A DNA stretch of 64,000 nt from Oceanospirillales bacterium (GTDB lineage: Bacteria > Pseudomonadota > Gammaproteobacteria > Pseudomonadales > Balneatricaceae): contig JAAEYW010000011.1 in assembly GCA_018223185.1 (NCBI GenBank), positions 1 through 64,000 of the forward strand, in the 5' to 3' direction. Positions within the stretch are counted from its first letter, which is position 1, and every line of letters begins with the position of its first letter. Positions 15,509 through 23,328 of the stretch are shown piece by piece. A model generated the notes under the pieces. The model saw only the letters and a program-made list of their open reading frames with translations. It did not search any database and was not told where the DNA came from. The position numbers were made by a program, and so were the translations under genes.

Positions 15509-16276
15509 CTACTTCGCAGCCATCCGGATTGCACCATCCAGCCGGATCACTTCACCGTTGAGCATACAGTTTTCAATAATCTGCTGAACCAGTTGTGCAT
15601 ACTCTGACGGCTCACCCAGGCGGGGCGGAAAAGGCACCGCGGCCCCCAGAGAAGCCTGAACCTCTTCCGGCAGAACATCCATCATCGGTGTTTTGAATAT
15701 ACCCGGGGCGATAGTCATGACACGAATTCCAAAGGACGCAAGCTCGCGCGCCAGTGGCAGGGTCATGGCACACATCCCACCTTTGGATGCGGCATAGGCA
15801 GCCTGTCCTATCTGTCCGTCAAATGCTGCGACTGAAGCGGTATTAATAATGACCCCCCGCTCACCGGTTGATTGCGGTTCCTGTCCACTCATCACACTCG
15901 CCGCCAGCCGGATCATGTTAAAGGTGCCCAGCAGGTTTACCTGTAGCGCACGGCTGAAAGTTTCCAGACGATGAACGCCTTTTTTTCCTAACACCCGCTC
16001 AGCACCGGGGATACCGGCACAGTTAACCAGACCATCAAGTCTGCCAAACTGACTGACGGCAGTATCAATACAGTTCTGTGCAGAGTGCTCATCGGTGATA
16101 TCTGTTTTGCAGAAAACCGCTTTTTCGGCGAGGGAGGCAGCAACAGCAATACCGCGCTCCTCATTAATATCGGCCAGTACAACCGAAGCACCCTGATCAG
16201 CCAGACGACGTGCAACCGCTTCTCCAAGGCCAGAGCTGGCACCGGTAACGATAAAAACCTTTTGATTGATATCCAT
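15509..16276 (-). CDS. 3-hydroxyacyl-CoA dehydrogenase, HSD17B10-like short-chain dehydrogenase
   Basis: A 255-residue SDR that oxidises 3-hydroxyacyl-CoA with NAD. It shows [29 protein letters not shown], Ser in [14 protein letters not shown] and YAASKGG, then [19 protein letters not shown], the signature run of the type 10 17-beta-hydroxysteroid / 3-hydroxy-2-methylbutyryl-CoA dehydrogenase group. Set between the hydratase and acyl-CoA dehydrogenase genes, it likely produces the 3-oxoacyl-CoA in side-chain shortening. No thiolase gene is present in the island; the amidohydrolase at 20.5 kb may replace it. Confidence 0.85.
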   Translation of the reverse strand: MDINQKVFIVTGASSGLGEAVARRLADQGASVVLADINEERGIAVAASLAEKAVFCKTDITDEHSAQNCIDTAVSQFGRLDGLVNCAGIPGAERVLGKKGVHRLETFSRALQVNLLGTFNMIRLAASVMSGQEPQSTGERGVIINTASVAAFDGQIGQAAYAASKGGMCAMTLPLARELASFGIRVMTIAPGIFKTPMMDVLPEEVQASLGAAVPFPPRLGEPSEYAQLVQQIIENCMLNGEVIRLDGAIRMAAK

Positions 16277-16392
16277 ATAAGCGTCCTCAATTATTCTTTT
16301 ATTCAGAAACGACTGATTATGTTCTTGTGAAACGTCCGGCTATTACATCAAAGCTATCAATGCACTTTGCTTCGCGCCGGCAAATAATCCGT

Positions 16393-17154
16393 TTACGTCT
16401 TTTTCCTGTTAAGGAACTGACCAATTCGCTCCTGCACTTCAGGACTGGTCTGAGTCATACCCGCCAGCAGAGACTCAGTGAACAAGCCGTCATCCATCGA
16501 CATACTCTCGATACGGGACAAACCACTAACCATGGCAAAGTTCGACAGTCTTGAGTTTTGCGCAATAGACTTCGCCAGCTCAGTGGCTTTTTCCAGCGCG
16601 GTGCCCTTTTCTACACAGTAGTGGGCCAGACCCAGTCGCTCACCATCAACAGCATTATAGGTACGACCTGTCAGCATCATATCCATCATCCGGCTTGCCC
16701 CCAGAATTCTGCCAACACGTACGGATGCACCACCCCCCACAAAAATACCGTGACGCCCTTCTGGCAAACGGAAATAAGTCGTTTCATCGGCAACCCGCAC
16801 ATGAGCACTGGAAGCCAGTTCCAGGCCGCCACCAATAACCGCACCATGCAGTGCAGCAACAACGGGAATAGGCGAGTTCGCAATGCGACCAAACACCCGG
16901 TGCCACATACGCGAGTGCTGCACTACACCAAAAGGATCACGGGCCACATGTTCGGAAAGATCGAGACCGGAACAAAATTCCGGGCCGTTGCCTGAAAAGA
17001 GCATTACGGACACGTCTTCAGGCATATTGATAAACACATCCTCTATCTCAAGAAGCAGAGCATCATTGATCGCATTCTTTTTTTCAGGACGGTTAAGCTG
17101 CAGATGGCCAATGTCGGCGTCTACAGAAAATTGGATATAACGGTACTCAGCCAT
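16393..17154 (-). CDS. Enoyl-CoA hydratase/isomerase family (crotonase)
   Basis: A 253-residue crotonase. It has the oxyanion loop NGPEFCSGLDLSEH, GAVIGGGLELASSA and RLPEGRHGIFVGGGA; the two glutamates in GGGLELA and LPEGR align with the acid-base pair of true enoyl-CoA hydratases. I chose ATG 17154, which has AGAGG upstream, over a frame extension of 20 codons. It is the first gene of the leftward side-chain operon, directly behind a promoter overlapped by a strong inverted repeat. A hydroxycinnamoyl-CoA hydratase/lyase role is conceivable, but adjacent 3-hydroxyacyl-CoA and acyl-CoA dehydrogenases favour plain hydration. Confidence 0.85.
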   Translation of the reverse strand: MAEYRYIQFSVDADIGHLQLNRPEKKNAINDALLLEIEDVFINMPEDVSVMLFSGNGPEFCSGLDLSEHVARDPFGVVQHSRMWHRVFGRIANSPIPVVAALHGAVIGGGLELASSAHVRVADETTYFRLPEGRHGIFVGGGASVRVGRILGASRMMDMMLTGRTYNAVDGERLGLAHYCVEKGTALEKATELAKSIAQNSRLSNFAMVSGLSRIESMSMDDGLFTESLLAGMTQTSPEVQERIGQFLNRKKT

Positions 17155-17220
17155 TCGACACCTCTGTTGCACAAAGCGATAACTGCCGGTTTTATTCCCA
17201 GCTTTAAAAATCATATTATG

Positions 17221-17256
17221 TTTATACGAAATATTGTTGTATTAATCAACAATATT
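17221..17256 (-). promoter_or_regulatory. Side-chain operon promoter overlapped by a MarR-type operator
   Basis: Leftward -35 TTGATT (17249-17244) and -10 TATAAA (17226-17221) are 17 bp apart. The perfect 10-bp inverted repeat AATATTGTTG-N7-CAACAATATT (17230-17256) covers the -35 and most of the spacer, so a bound protein would block RNA polymerase. Long A/T-rich palindromes of this sort are common MarR-family targets, and a MarR gene ends the island. Confidence 0.65.
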
Positions 17257-17433
17257 AACATCAAATAATTAGTTTCCCAATCATGCCCCAACCCAATACA
17301 CGAGAAACAGATGAGATGCAGATAGCAAAGAAACTCCTTATTTAATACTGATCTATCGTTCAGAACCGCGTTGATCTGCGCAAACCCAGCTACCGCAAAT
17401 TCCTATATACAAGGCATTTATTTTATACAGACA

Positions 17434-17454
17434 ATTGTTGCGAAACTAAACAGT
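17434..17454 (+). promoter_or_regulatory. Second, imperfect copy of the MarR-type operator before the TRAP genes
   Basis: ATTGTTG-N7-AAACAGT keeps the same 7-base spacer as the strong operator, with the right half matching CAACAAT at five of seven positions. A lone CAACAAT half-site lies at 17493-17499. It sits about 70-90 bases before the DctP start, where the rightward promoter must be, although I could not pick a clear -10. Confidence 0.4.
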
Positions 17455-17521
17455 TTATGCATAAATACAAATACCAGTACTCTGGCGTCCTACAACAATA
17501 AAGAATCTAAAGGATCTGAAA

Positions 17522-18562
17522 ATGGGCATTAAATCCACCCTGAAGCACTCATTCGCCGCATGTGCGCTTTTACTCAGCTCAGCCAGTGCAATCTCTGCCG
17601 AAGCTGAATACACCTTTAAACTTCACCATTTCCTGCCACCCCCATCAATGGCCCACTCGAAGTTTCTTCAGCCCTGGGCTGATAAGGTGATGGCTGAATC
17701 AGACGGCCGGATTAAGATAGATCTCTATCCCGCGATGCAGCTCGGCGGTAAGCCTCCTGCGCTGTTCGATCAGGTGCGCAAAGGGATTGTGGATATCTCC
17801 TGGACTGTCACCGGCTACACTCCGGGACGTTTCCCAAAATCAACCGTATTTGAGCTGCCGTTTATCGCGACTGATGCCAAACCGATGAGTATGGCAATGC
17901 AGAAGTTTGCTGAAACAGAGATGACCGATGAGTTGAAGGATGTCCATCTTCTGGCCATGCATGTTCATGCGCCGGGTTCGTTGCATTCACGGGAAAAAGC
18001 AATTCATAGCGCTGCTGATCTGGACGGGATGAAGCTCCGGGCGCCGAATAAAACAATGGCCGACGCATTTGCAAAACTGGGTTCTAATCCAGTCTTTATG
18101 CCGGTCCCCCAGATGCCCAGCGCTCTGTCAAAAGGAGTTCTTGACGTAGCGGTACTGCCCTATGAAGTTGTTAAACCACTGAAGATTCATCAACTGGTGA
18201 AACACCACACTGAAGTTCCCGGCCTGTACGCCAATACTTTCATCTTCAGTATGAATAAAAAAGCCTACGACTCGCTGCCTGCAGATCTTAAACAGGTGAT
18301 CGATAACAACTCAGGTATTGAGCTGGCCGGTCATATCGGTGCGCTGTTCGATGAATATGAGGCGGTTGGCAGACAAGCGGCTGTTGAGCAGGGTAACGAG
18401 ATCTACCAGTTGCCTGCCGCTGAGCTGGAGAACTGGAAATCCCAACTGGCGTTTGTCACTGAAGACTGGCTGAAAAAGATGAAGTCTGACGGCTATGATT
18501 CTCAGAAACTCCTGGATGAAGCCCACGCACTTATCACTAAGTACGCAGCGGCCACCGAGTAA
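17522..18562 (+). CDS. TRAP transporter substrate-binding protein (DctP family)
   Basis: A 346-residue periplasmic binding protein with signal peptide (cleaved after about SAISAEA). DctP features are the N-terminal FKLHHFLPPPSMAHS, LYPAMQLGGKPPALFDQVRKGIVDI and LDGMKLRAPNKT; the arginine in KLRAPN is the usual carboxylate ligand of TRAP binding proteins, so the substrate is probably an organic acid. It begins the TRAP operon, divergent from the side-chain operon, and related systems (TarPQM) import hydroxycinnamates, so an aryl carboxylate is a sensible guess. ATG has AAAGGA upstream. Confidence 0.9.
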   Translation: MGIKSTLKHSFAACALLLSSASAISAEAEYTFKLHHFLPPPSMAHSKFLQPWADKVMAESDGRIKIDLYPAMQLGGKPPALFDQVRKGIVDISWTVTGYTPGRFPKSTVFELPFIATDAKPMSMAMQKFAETEMTDELKDVHLLAMHVHAPGSLHSREKAIHSAADLDGMKLRAPNKTMADAFAKLGSNPVFMPVPQMPSALSKGVLDVAVLPYEVVKPLKIHQLVKHHTEVPGLYANTFIFSMNKKAYDSLPADLKQVIDNNSGIELAGHIGALFDEYEAVGRQAAVEQGNEIYQLPAAELENWKSQLAFVTEDWLKKMKSDGYDSQKLLDEAHALITKYAAATE

Positions 18563-18573
18563 AAGGCTTCACT

Positions 18574-19074
18574 ATGTATATTCTTCTTACTCAGACCCGG
18601 AGAGGAATCGAATTTATCTCCCGTCAGCTGGCGCTGGCGGGAGGTGTAATTATGATTCTGCTCGCACTGATGACTGTCATCAGCATTATCGGAAGAACCC
18701 TGTTCGGCATCACCGTTGAGGGTGATTATGAACTGGTGGAAATGGGGCTGGCGATCTCAATCTTCCTGTTTCTGACAGAGTGCCAGCTGAAAAAAGGGCA
18801 CGTTATTGTCGATTTTTTTACGCTGAATCTGGCTAAACGAAAGATCTATTTTCTCGATGCGGTGGGTAATCTGATTTTTACGATCATTGCCGCCACGCTG
18901 ACCTGGCAGATGTACCTGGGTGGGCTGGATTATCACGAGTATATGGAGCAATCGATGATTCTTGAGCTGCAGGTCTGGATAGCCTACATACCGGCGGTCT
19001 TTTGCCTCGCGCTGCTTACCCTCTGCTGTTTTATTGATACCCTCCTGGGCTTCAGGGAGTACCTAAGATCATGA
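18574..19074 (+). CDS. TRAP transporter small membrane subunit (DctQ)
   Basis: A 166-residue inner-membrane protein with four hydrophobic segments, near residues 24-44, 52-68, 90-110 and 130-150. TVEGDYELVEMGLAISIF and ECQLKKGHVIVDFF match the family pattern. It forms the small membrane part of the transporter with the DctM-like subunit, whose ATG overlaps its stop. Confidence 0.9.
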   Translation: MYILLTQTRRGIEFISRQLALAGGVIMILLALMTVISIIGRTLFGITVEGDYELVEMGLAISIFLFLTECQLKKGHVIVDFFTLNLAKRKIYFLDAVGNLIFTIIAATLTWQMYLGGLDYHEYMEQSMILELQVWIAYIPAVFCLALLTLCCFIDTLLGFREYLRS

Positions 19075-20390
19075 GTAATATCGAACTGGCCCTGTCCATG
19101 CTGGCCCTGCTGCTCGTCCTGATGTCGATCAGGATCCCCATTGCCATTGCGATGCTGGGCTGCGGTGCTCTGGGCTACACTATTCTGGCGGGCTTTCCCA
19201 CCACTCTTAACTATCTGAGTACGGTACCCTACTCGAAGTTTTCCACTTATGATCTGTCAGTCGTGCCTCTTTTTCTGCTGATGGGTGAACTGGCCACCCG
19301 AGCGGGAATAACCACCGAACTGTTCCGTACCTGTAACACCTGGGTGGGGCAGTTTAAAGGAGGACTGGCTATGGCGGCGGTGTCCGGCTGCGCCGCTTTC
19401 GGTGCAATCTGCGGCTCATCCCTGGCAACGGCCTCCACGATGGGTCAGGTTGCCCTGCCGGAAATGAAGAAAAATAACTATGCAGGAGGACTGGCTGCCG
19501 GCTGTCTTGCTGCAGGCGGTACGCTGGGGATACTGATCCCACCGTCAATGGTATTGATCATCTTTGCCGTACTGACTGAACAAAATATATCCAAGATGTT
19601 TATCGCTGCATTTGTACCGGGTCTGCTGGCGGCTGGCGGCTATATTCTGGCAATTGCCATCTATGTGCGGATCTTTCCTAAATCAGGCCCTAAGGGTGAA
19701 AAAACCACCTGGGGACAGAAGTTCAGATCCACCAAGGATGTCTGGCATATCACTCTGATCTTTCTGATTGTACTGGGTGGTATCTATCTCGGTTTCTTCA
19801 CGCCGACAGAAGCTGCAGCGGTCGGGGTAATTCTGACCGGGATACTGGCACTGACCCACGGCAAACTCACATTCGGGCAGTTTAAAGACAGCATCATCAG
19901 AACAGCCGTCTCCAGCGCGATGATCTTTATGATCATTCTGGGTGCCGATCTTTTCAGTGTATTTATCGCACTGACAAACCTGCCAAACCTCGGTGCTGAG
20001 CTGTTATTAAATGCCCAGATGTCTCCCTATCTGATTCTTGCACTGATGCTGCTAAGCTACTTCATACTGGGTTGTTTTATGGACAGTCTGGCGATGATTC
20101 TGCTGACGATCCCAATCTACTTCCCCATTATTGTTGCTATGGACTTCGGCATGTCTGTTGAAGATACTGGCATCTGGTTTGGAATTCTTGCACTGGTAGT
20201 TGTCGAAGTGGGGCTGATCACACCGCCAGTAGGTATGAACGTATTTATCATCAACTCCTTTGATAAATCACTCTCGCTTAAAGAGAGTTTCAGAGGCGTT
20301 GTACCATTTATATTGTCCGACTTTTCCCGGGTTATTCTGCTGGTTCTGTTCCCGCCGATTACTCTGGCACTGGTACACCTGTTAAGTTAA
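19071..20390 (+). CDS. TRAP transporter large membrane subunit (DctM)
   Basis: A 439-residue membrane protein with about 12 hydrophobic segments that forms the sodium-driven elevator of the transporter. Family marks are FLLMGELATRAGIT, GGLAMAAVSGCAAFGAICGSS, GGTLGILIPPSMVL and EVGLITPPVGMNVF. The ATG overlaps the DctQ stop as ATGA. Together with DctP and the porin it gives the island a complete acid-uptake route. Confidence 0.92.
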   Translation: MSNIELALSMLALLLVLMSIRIPIAIAMLGCGALGYTILAGFPTTLNYLSTVPYSKFSTYDLSVVPLFLLMGELATRAGITTELFRTCNTWVGQFKGGLAMAAVSGCAAFGAICGSSLATASTMGQVALPEMKKNNYAGGLAAGCLAAGGTLGILIPPSMVLIIFAVLTEQNISKMFIAAFVPGLLAAGGYILAIAIYVRIFPKSGPKGEKTTWGQKFRSTKDVWHITLIFLIVLGGIYLGFFTPTEAAAVGVILTGILALTHGKLTFGQFKDSIIRTAVSSAMIFMIILGADLFSVFIALTNLPNLGAELLLNAQMSPYLILALMLLSYFILGCFMDSLAMILLTIPIYFPIIVAMDFGMSVEDTGIWFGILALVVVEVGLITPPVGMNVFIINSFDKSLSLKESFRGVVPFILSDFSRVILLVLFPPITLALVHLLS

Positions 20391-20482
20391 GCGGACGATA
20401 GCGACACAACCGGGTGCAATCAGACCACATTATCTGAGCTGAATGCACCGGGTAATACTTTTAGAAGAGACAGGGTGACACT

Positions 20483-21355
20483 ATGAATATCGATGAGATC
20501 ATCGCAATTGATTTCCACACACATGCTGAAGAGCCTTGCACCTGTGTCAGGGATGATGGCTATTATGAGTTTCAGCAGGACTTTGCCAAATATTTTAAGA
20601 ACCCTGCCGGCCACAATATGCTGCCAACAATTGAAGAAACAGCCGCCTATTACCGTGACCGGAAAATTGCCTGCGTCCTCTTTCCTGTCGATGCGGAACG
20701 CGAAACCGGATTTCGTCGCTATGAAAATGAAGAAGTGGCTCAGCTGGCCGCTGAAAACAGCGATATTATCATCCCTTTCGCATCAATTGACCCGGCTAAG
20801 GGGCGCTTAGGAGCCCGGGAAGCCCGTCGTCTGGTGCGTGATTTTGGCGTGCGCGGCTTCAAGTTTCATCCGACCATGCAGGGTTTTTACCCGAATGACC
20901 GGTCAGCCTATGTGCTCTATGAAGCGATCGCCGAAGAGGGGGCTATCTCATTGTTCCACACCGGTCAGACCGGTGTTGGCGCGGGCACCCGGGGCGGTAT
21001 GAATATGCGATTAAAATACTCTAACCCTATGTATATTGATGATGTAGCCGCTGATTTTCCGGATATGCCAATTGTTATGGCACACCCATCGTTTCCATGG
21101 CAGGAAGAGGCGCTTTCCGTTGCCACCCATAAACCTAATGTCTATATCGATATGTCAGGCTGGTCGCCAAAGTATTTTCCAAAGATTCTGATTCAATATG
21201 CAAACTCCATCCTCAAAGATAAGATGCTGTTTGGTTCAGACTGGCCGGTTATCACGCCGGACCGCTGGCTGAAAGACTTCGATACGATTGGTATCAAAGA
21301 TGAAGTAAAACCCAGGATTCTGAAAGAAAACGCAGTCAGACTGCTGGGCCTGTAA
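20483..21355 (+). CDS. Amidohydrolase_2 family metal-dependent hydrolase
   Basis: A 290-residue TIM-barrel protein of the ACMSD-like amidohydrolase family. Metal-site candidates are IDFHTHA (H-x-H near residue 13), FKFHPTMQG, AHPSFPW and FGSDWPV with the catalytic aspartate. Members hydrolyse or decarboxylate ring-cleavage products; one in Rhodococcus (CouO) has been proposed to act in side-chain removal from hydroxycinnamoyl-CoA in place of a thiolase. It follows the TRAP genes, and the island has CoA-ligase, dehydrogenase and hydratase genes but no thiolase, so a CouO-like role is attractive but inferred. The 92-base gap to DctM has no clear promoter. Confidence 0.8.
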   Translation: MNIDEIIAIDFHTHAEEPCTCVRDDGYYEFQQDFAKYFKNPAGHNMLPTIEETAAYYRDRKIACVLFPVDAERETGFRRYENEEVAQLAAENSDIIIPFASIDPAKGRLGAREARRLVRDFGVRGFKFHPTMQGFYPNDRSAYVLYEAIAEEGAISLFHTGQTGVGAGTRGGMNMRLKYSNPMYIDDVAADFPDMPIVMAHPSFPWQEEALSVATHKPNVYIDMSGWSPKYFPKILIQYANSILKDKMLFGSDWPVITPDRWLKDFDTIGIKDEVKPRILKENAVRLLGL

Positions 21356-21371
21356 CGGTATCTGAAACGAC

Positions 21372-21420
21372 AAAGCCCCGGTTGCTTCGCTGATATTCAG
21401 CACACAACCGGGGCTTTTTT
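21372..21420 (+). terminator. Rho-independent terminator after the TRAP/amidohydrolase operon
   Basis: Perfect 13-bp arms AAAGCCCCGGTTG and CAACCGGGGCTTT with a 20-base loop, followed by further T residues to 21420. It lies 17 bases after the amidohydrolase stop. Confidence 0.9.
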
Positions 21421-21457
21421 GCAGACGTTTTACAACCGCTGTGCAAACAGGCAGCCG

Positions 21458-21922
21458 TTATACTTTTGCAGGCTTATGTGTCGCTATACGATCCAGAATA
21501 TCAATAATTAAATCCTTCTCACCCTCATTCAGAAGGCTGGTAAAGCTTGCTTCATGATTCAACACCTCAGCAACCAGCTCCTTATAAAAAGTTTCGCCAT
21601 GCTTAGTCAGAAACAGCGCATGTGAACGACGATCAGATGCCGAAGGCTTACGCTCGACTATATTCATACTTTCAAGCCGGTCAACAACGCTGACCATAGC
21701 CGAACGGTCATTTCCCAGTGCATTGGCTATTGCGGTCTGGGTTAAACCGGGATTACGCTCTACGATAGAGAGCACACCAAATAAACCCGGTGTGATACCA
21801 AACCGGGAACAGTGCTCAGAAAAGTCATTGAAAATATTTACCTGAGCCCTTCTCAGTTTATAGCCAACAAGGGTATCAAGGATTCCGTAATCAATATCTT
21901 CCGATGAATTTAGATTAGCCAT
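21458..21922 (-). CDS. MarR-family transcriptional regulator
   Basis: A protein of about 154 residues with the winged-helix core of MarR proteins: GLTQTAIANALGNDRSAMVSVVDRLESMNIVERKPSASDRRSHALFLT (in parts), including the DRRSHA-LT wing signature. Family members near hydroxycinnamate genes (CouR, FerC type) are released from DNA by aryl-CoA esters. ATG 21922 is chosen over TTG one codon upstream. It is convergent with the amidohydrolase. The inverted repeat on the side-chain promoter and AACAAT half-sites on its own promoter suggest it represses both the side-chain operon and itself. Confidence 0.87.
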   Translation of the reverse strand: MANLNSSEDIDYGILDTLVGYKLRRAQVNIFNDFSEHCSRFGITPGLFGVLSIVERNPGLTQTAIANALGNDRSAMVSVVDRLESMNIVERKPSASDRRSHALFLTKHGETFYKELVAEVLNHEASFTSLLNEGEKDLIIDILDRIATHKPAKV

Positions 21923-21939
21923 CAAATTATTTACATTCT

Positions 21940-21976
21940 TAACAATTTTAATTAAAGCAATTATAAAGGATTGTTA
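21940..21976 (-). promoter_or_regulatory. Promoter of the MarR gene with flanking half-sites
   Basis: A perfect leftward -10 TATAAT lies at 21965-21960; no good -35 is visible. TAACAAT (21940-21946) and ATTGTTA (21970-21976) form 7-bp inverted arms on either side of it. They share AACAAT/ATTGTT with the side-chain operator, which fits autoregulation. Confidence 0.45.
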
Positions 21977-22048
21977 TCTCTAATAACACTCATTAGCCAG
22001 TGCCAGCGGCCTTTACATTTTGACAAGAATATTTTGCAGGTGATTGAA

Positions 22049-22119
22049 GCCTGGTTTCTGACTTAACAGATCCCTTCCACTGATATACTCAATCAGCGCT
22101 CAGAAACCAGGCATTTTTT
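22049..22119 (+). ncRNA. Orphan terminator hairpin; possible small RNA 3' end
   Basis: Perfect 13-bp arms GCCTGGTTTCTGA (22049-22061) and TCAGAAACCAGGC (22100-22112) enclose 38 bases and are followed by TTTTTT on the + strand. No + strand protein gene ends here: both neighbours are on the other strand and the MarR gene points away. A TTGACA at 22020-22025 could be a -35. A short non-coding RNA ending at this terminator is one explanation; a repeated intergenic element is another. Confidence 0.35.
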
Positions 22120-22181
22120 GCTCCCACACCCGATCCGCCCGGATAAACCGGTCTATCCATAGCGTTTGCTGATGAAATCCC

Positions 22182-22703
22182 TTACGCCGCAAGCGGATGA
22201 TCGTGAAAAACATGGCTGCTCTCGATCAGTGCTTTGGGGCAGAGAGTCCTCACCCGCTTATGCACCTCGGGCAGCAACCCGACAGCCACATCAACTATCA
22301 TCAGAATCTGCCCCGCTTCGATAGCATGCCGGTATTTTTGGAGATGAGAGTTTGGAGTACTCTCACCAATTGCTTTACCAACCACGCCCCCCCAAAAAGC
22401 GCAGATAATTGTGATGACTAACAGAGACATAGCACCAAACTCAAAGCTGGAAATCTTCGAGCCGTAGGCAACTATACCGGCTACCAGCCCCAGTACACCA
22501 CCGGCGACGATGCCCCAGTTGAAATCATTCTCCACCTCTGTCGTTTCCATCTCGGTTGCTTCGTGCAGATGAGCTTTCTGCAACATTGCATGGTCCTCGG
22601 CGATAAGGTGCATCACGGAATCATCAATACCCAGCTGCCGTAACTCCTCCACCACACGTTCAGCATGAGCCAGATCCGGCATCAGAAAAGTTAAACGTCT
22701 CAT
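22182..22703 (-). CDS. Membrane protein of the DUF1269 / general-stress type, function unknown
   Basis: A 173-residue protein. The N-terminal 45 residues look like a small soluble domain (RRLTFLMPDLAHAERVVEEL then GIDDSVMHLIAEDH), a pattern shared by DUF1269 and stress-protein 17M-like domains that may bind across a membrane interface. Two hydrophobic glycine-rich segments follow near residues 63-83 and 90-112, then a soluble tail. It stands alone on the minus strand with a clear ATG. I cannot give a function. Confidence 0.65.
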   Translation of the reverse strand: MRRLTFLMPDLAHAERVVEELRQLGIDDSVMHLIAEDHAMLQKAHLHEATEMETTEVENDFNWGIVAGGVLGLVAGIVAYGSKISSFEFGAMSLLVITIICAFWGGVVGKAIGESTPNSHLQKYRHAIEAGQILMIVDVAVGLLPEVHKRVRTLCPKALIESSHVFHDHPLAA

Positions 22704-22850
22704 TTCATACCTCCCGGCCTGACAGGCCGTTATGAGTACAGTAAGTATAGTTCAACCATCAATTGCGTAAATAAGTTAGAACAAACTCATATGAAGGTAA
22801 CAGCAGCCACTACCCGACTTCAAAAGATCCGGGCAAAGTTAATCGCCAGC

Positions 22851-22878
22851 AAAAAAAAGCCTGTCATATTGACAGGCT
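22851..22878 (-). terminator. Terminator of the small secreted-protein gene
   Basis: Reading leftward, AGCCTGTCA and TGACAGGCT pair (9 bp, 3-base loop) and are followed by a run of T. It lies 16 bases after the stop of the 74-residue gene. Confidence 0.85.
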
Positions 22879-22893
22879 AATCACTGAAGATGT

Positions 22894-23118
22894 TTATCGA
22901 TTTCCAACATCATACCATTCCCATGGAACTGCATGATCAGCTTGTTCCTTTTTCATCATAGTTTGTTCTTCTTTCATCATATGTTCTTCCGGAGCATCGC
23001 TCATCATTCTTGAATGATCGAGTATAGTGTTATATCGTCCAACAAATTCAGCCTGAGCCTGCATTGAAAGTGTCGCTGCTGTAAGCATAACTGCACCAGC
23101 TATCGCTAATTTGTTCAT
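22894..23118 (-). CDS. Small secreted Met/Glu-rich protein, unknown
   Basis: A 74-residue protein with a signal peptide (MNKLAIAGAVMLTAATLS, likely cut after MQAQA). The mature part of about 50 residues is very rich in Met, Glu, Lys and His (for example EEHMMKEEQTMMKKEQADH) and ends in VPWEWYDVGNR. The Met and His content might bind copper or another soft metal, but this is speculation. It has its own terminator, which supports that it is real. I do not recognise a family. Confidence 0.7.
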   Translation of the reverse strand: MNKLAIAGAVMLTAATLSMQAQAEFVGRYNTILDHSRMMSDAPEEHMMKEEQTMMKKEQADHAVPWEWYDVGNR

Positions 23119-23328
23119 TGCCCTATCCTCATATATTTCGAGTACAGATCAACAGTATTCCAGTAAGCTGAAATGACGCTGAAAACAGAGAAACAATTTG
23201 GAATAGAATTATAACCAAATGAGATTAAGTGCAGACTTCAAATGAGCAAACATATTATTTTAACGCAGCCAATACCCGCAATATACTGTGGCAACCATTG
23301 AACCTGACGCTCTGAACGACGGTCGATT

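Noticed and set aside
16393..17154. Naming the crotonase a feruloyl-CoA hydratase/lyase
   Set aside because: The adjacent 3-hydroxyacyl-CoA and acyl-CoA dehydrogenase genes and the lack of an aldehyde dehydrogenase of the vanillin type favour an ordinary hydratase; the lyase residues could not be checked.
20391..20482. Inverted GGTGCA/TGCACC in the DctM-amidohydrolase gap
   Set aside because: Only six paired bases across a long loop and no T run; not convincing as terminator or operator.
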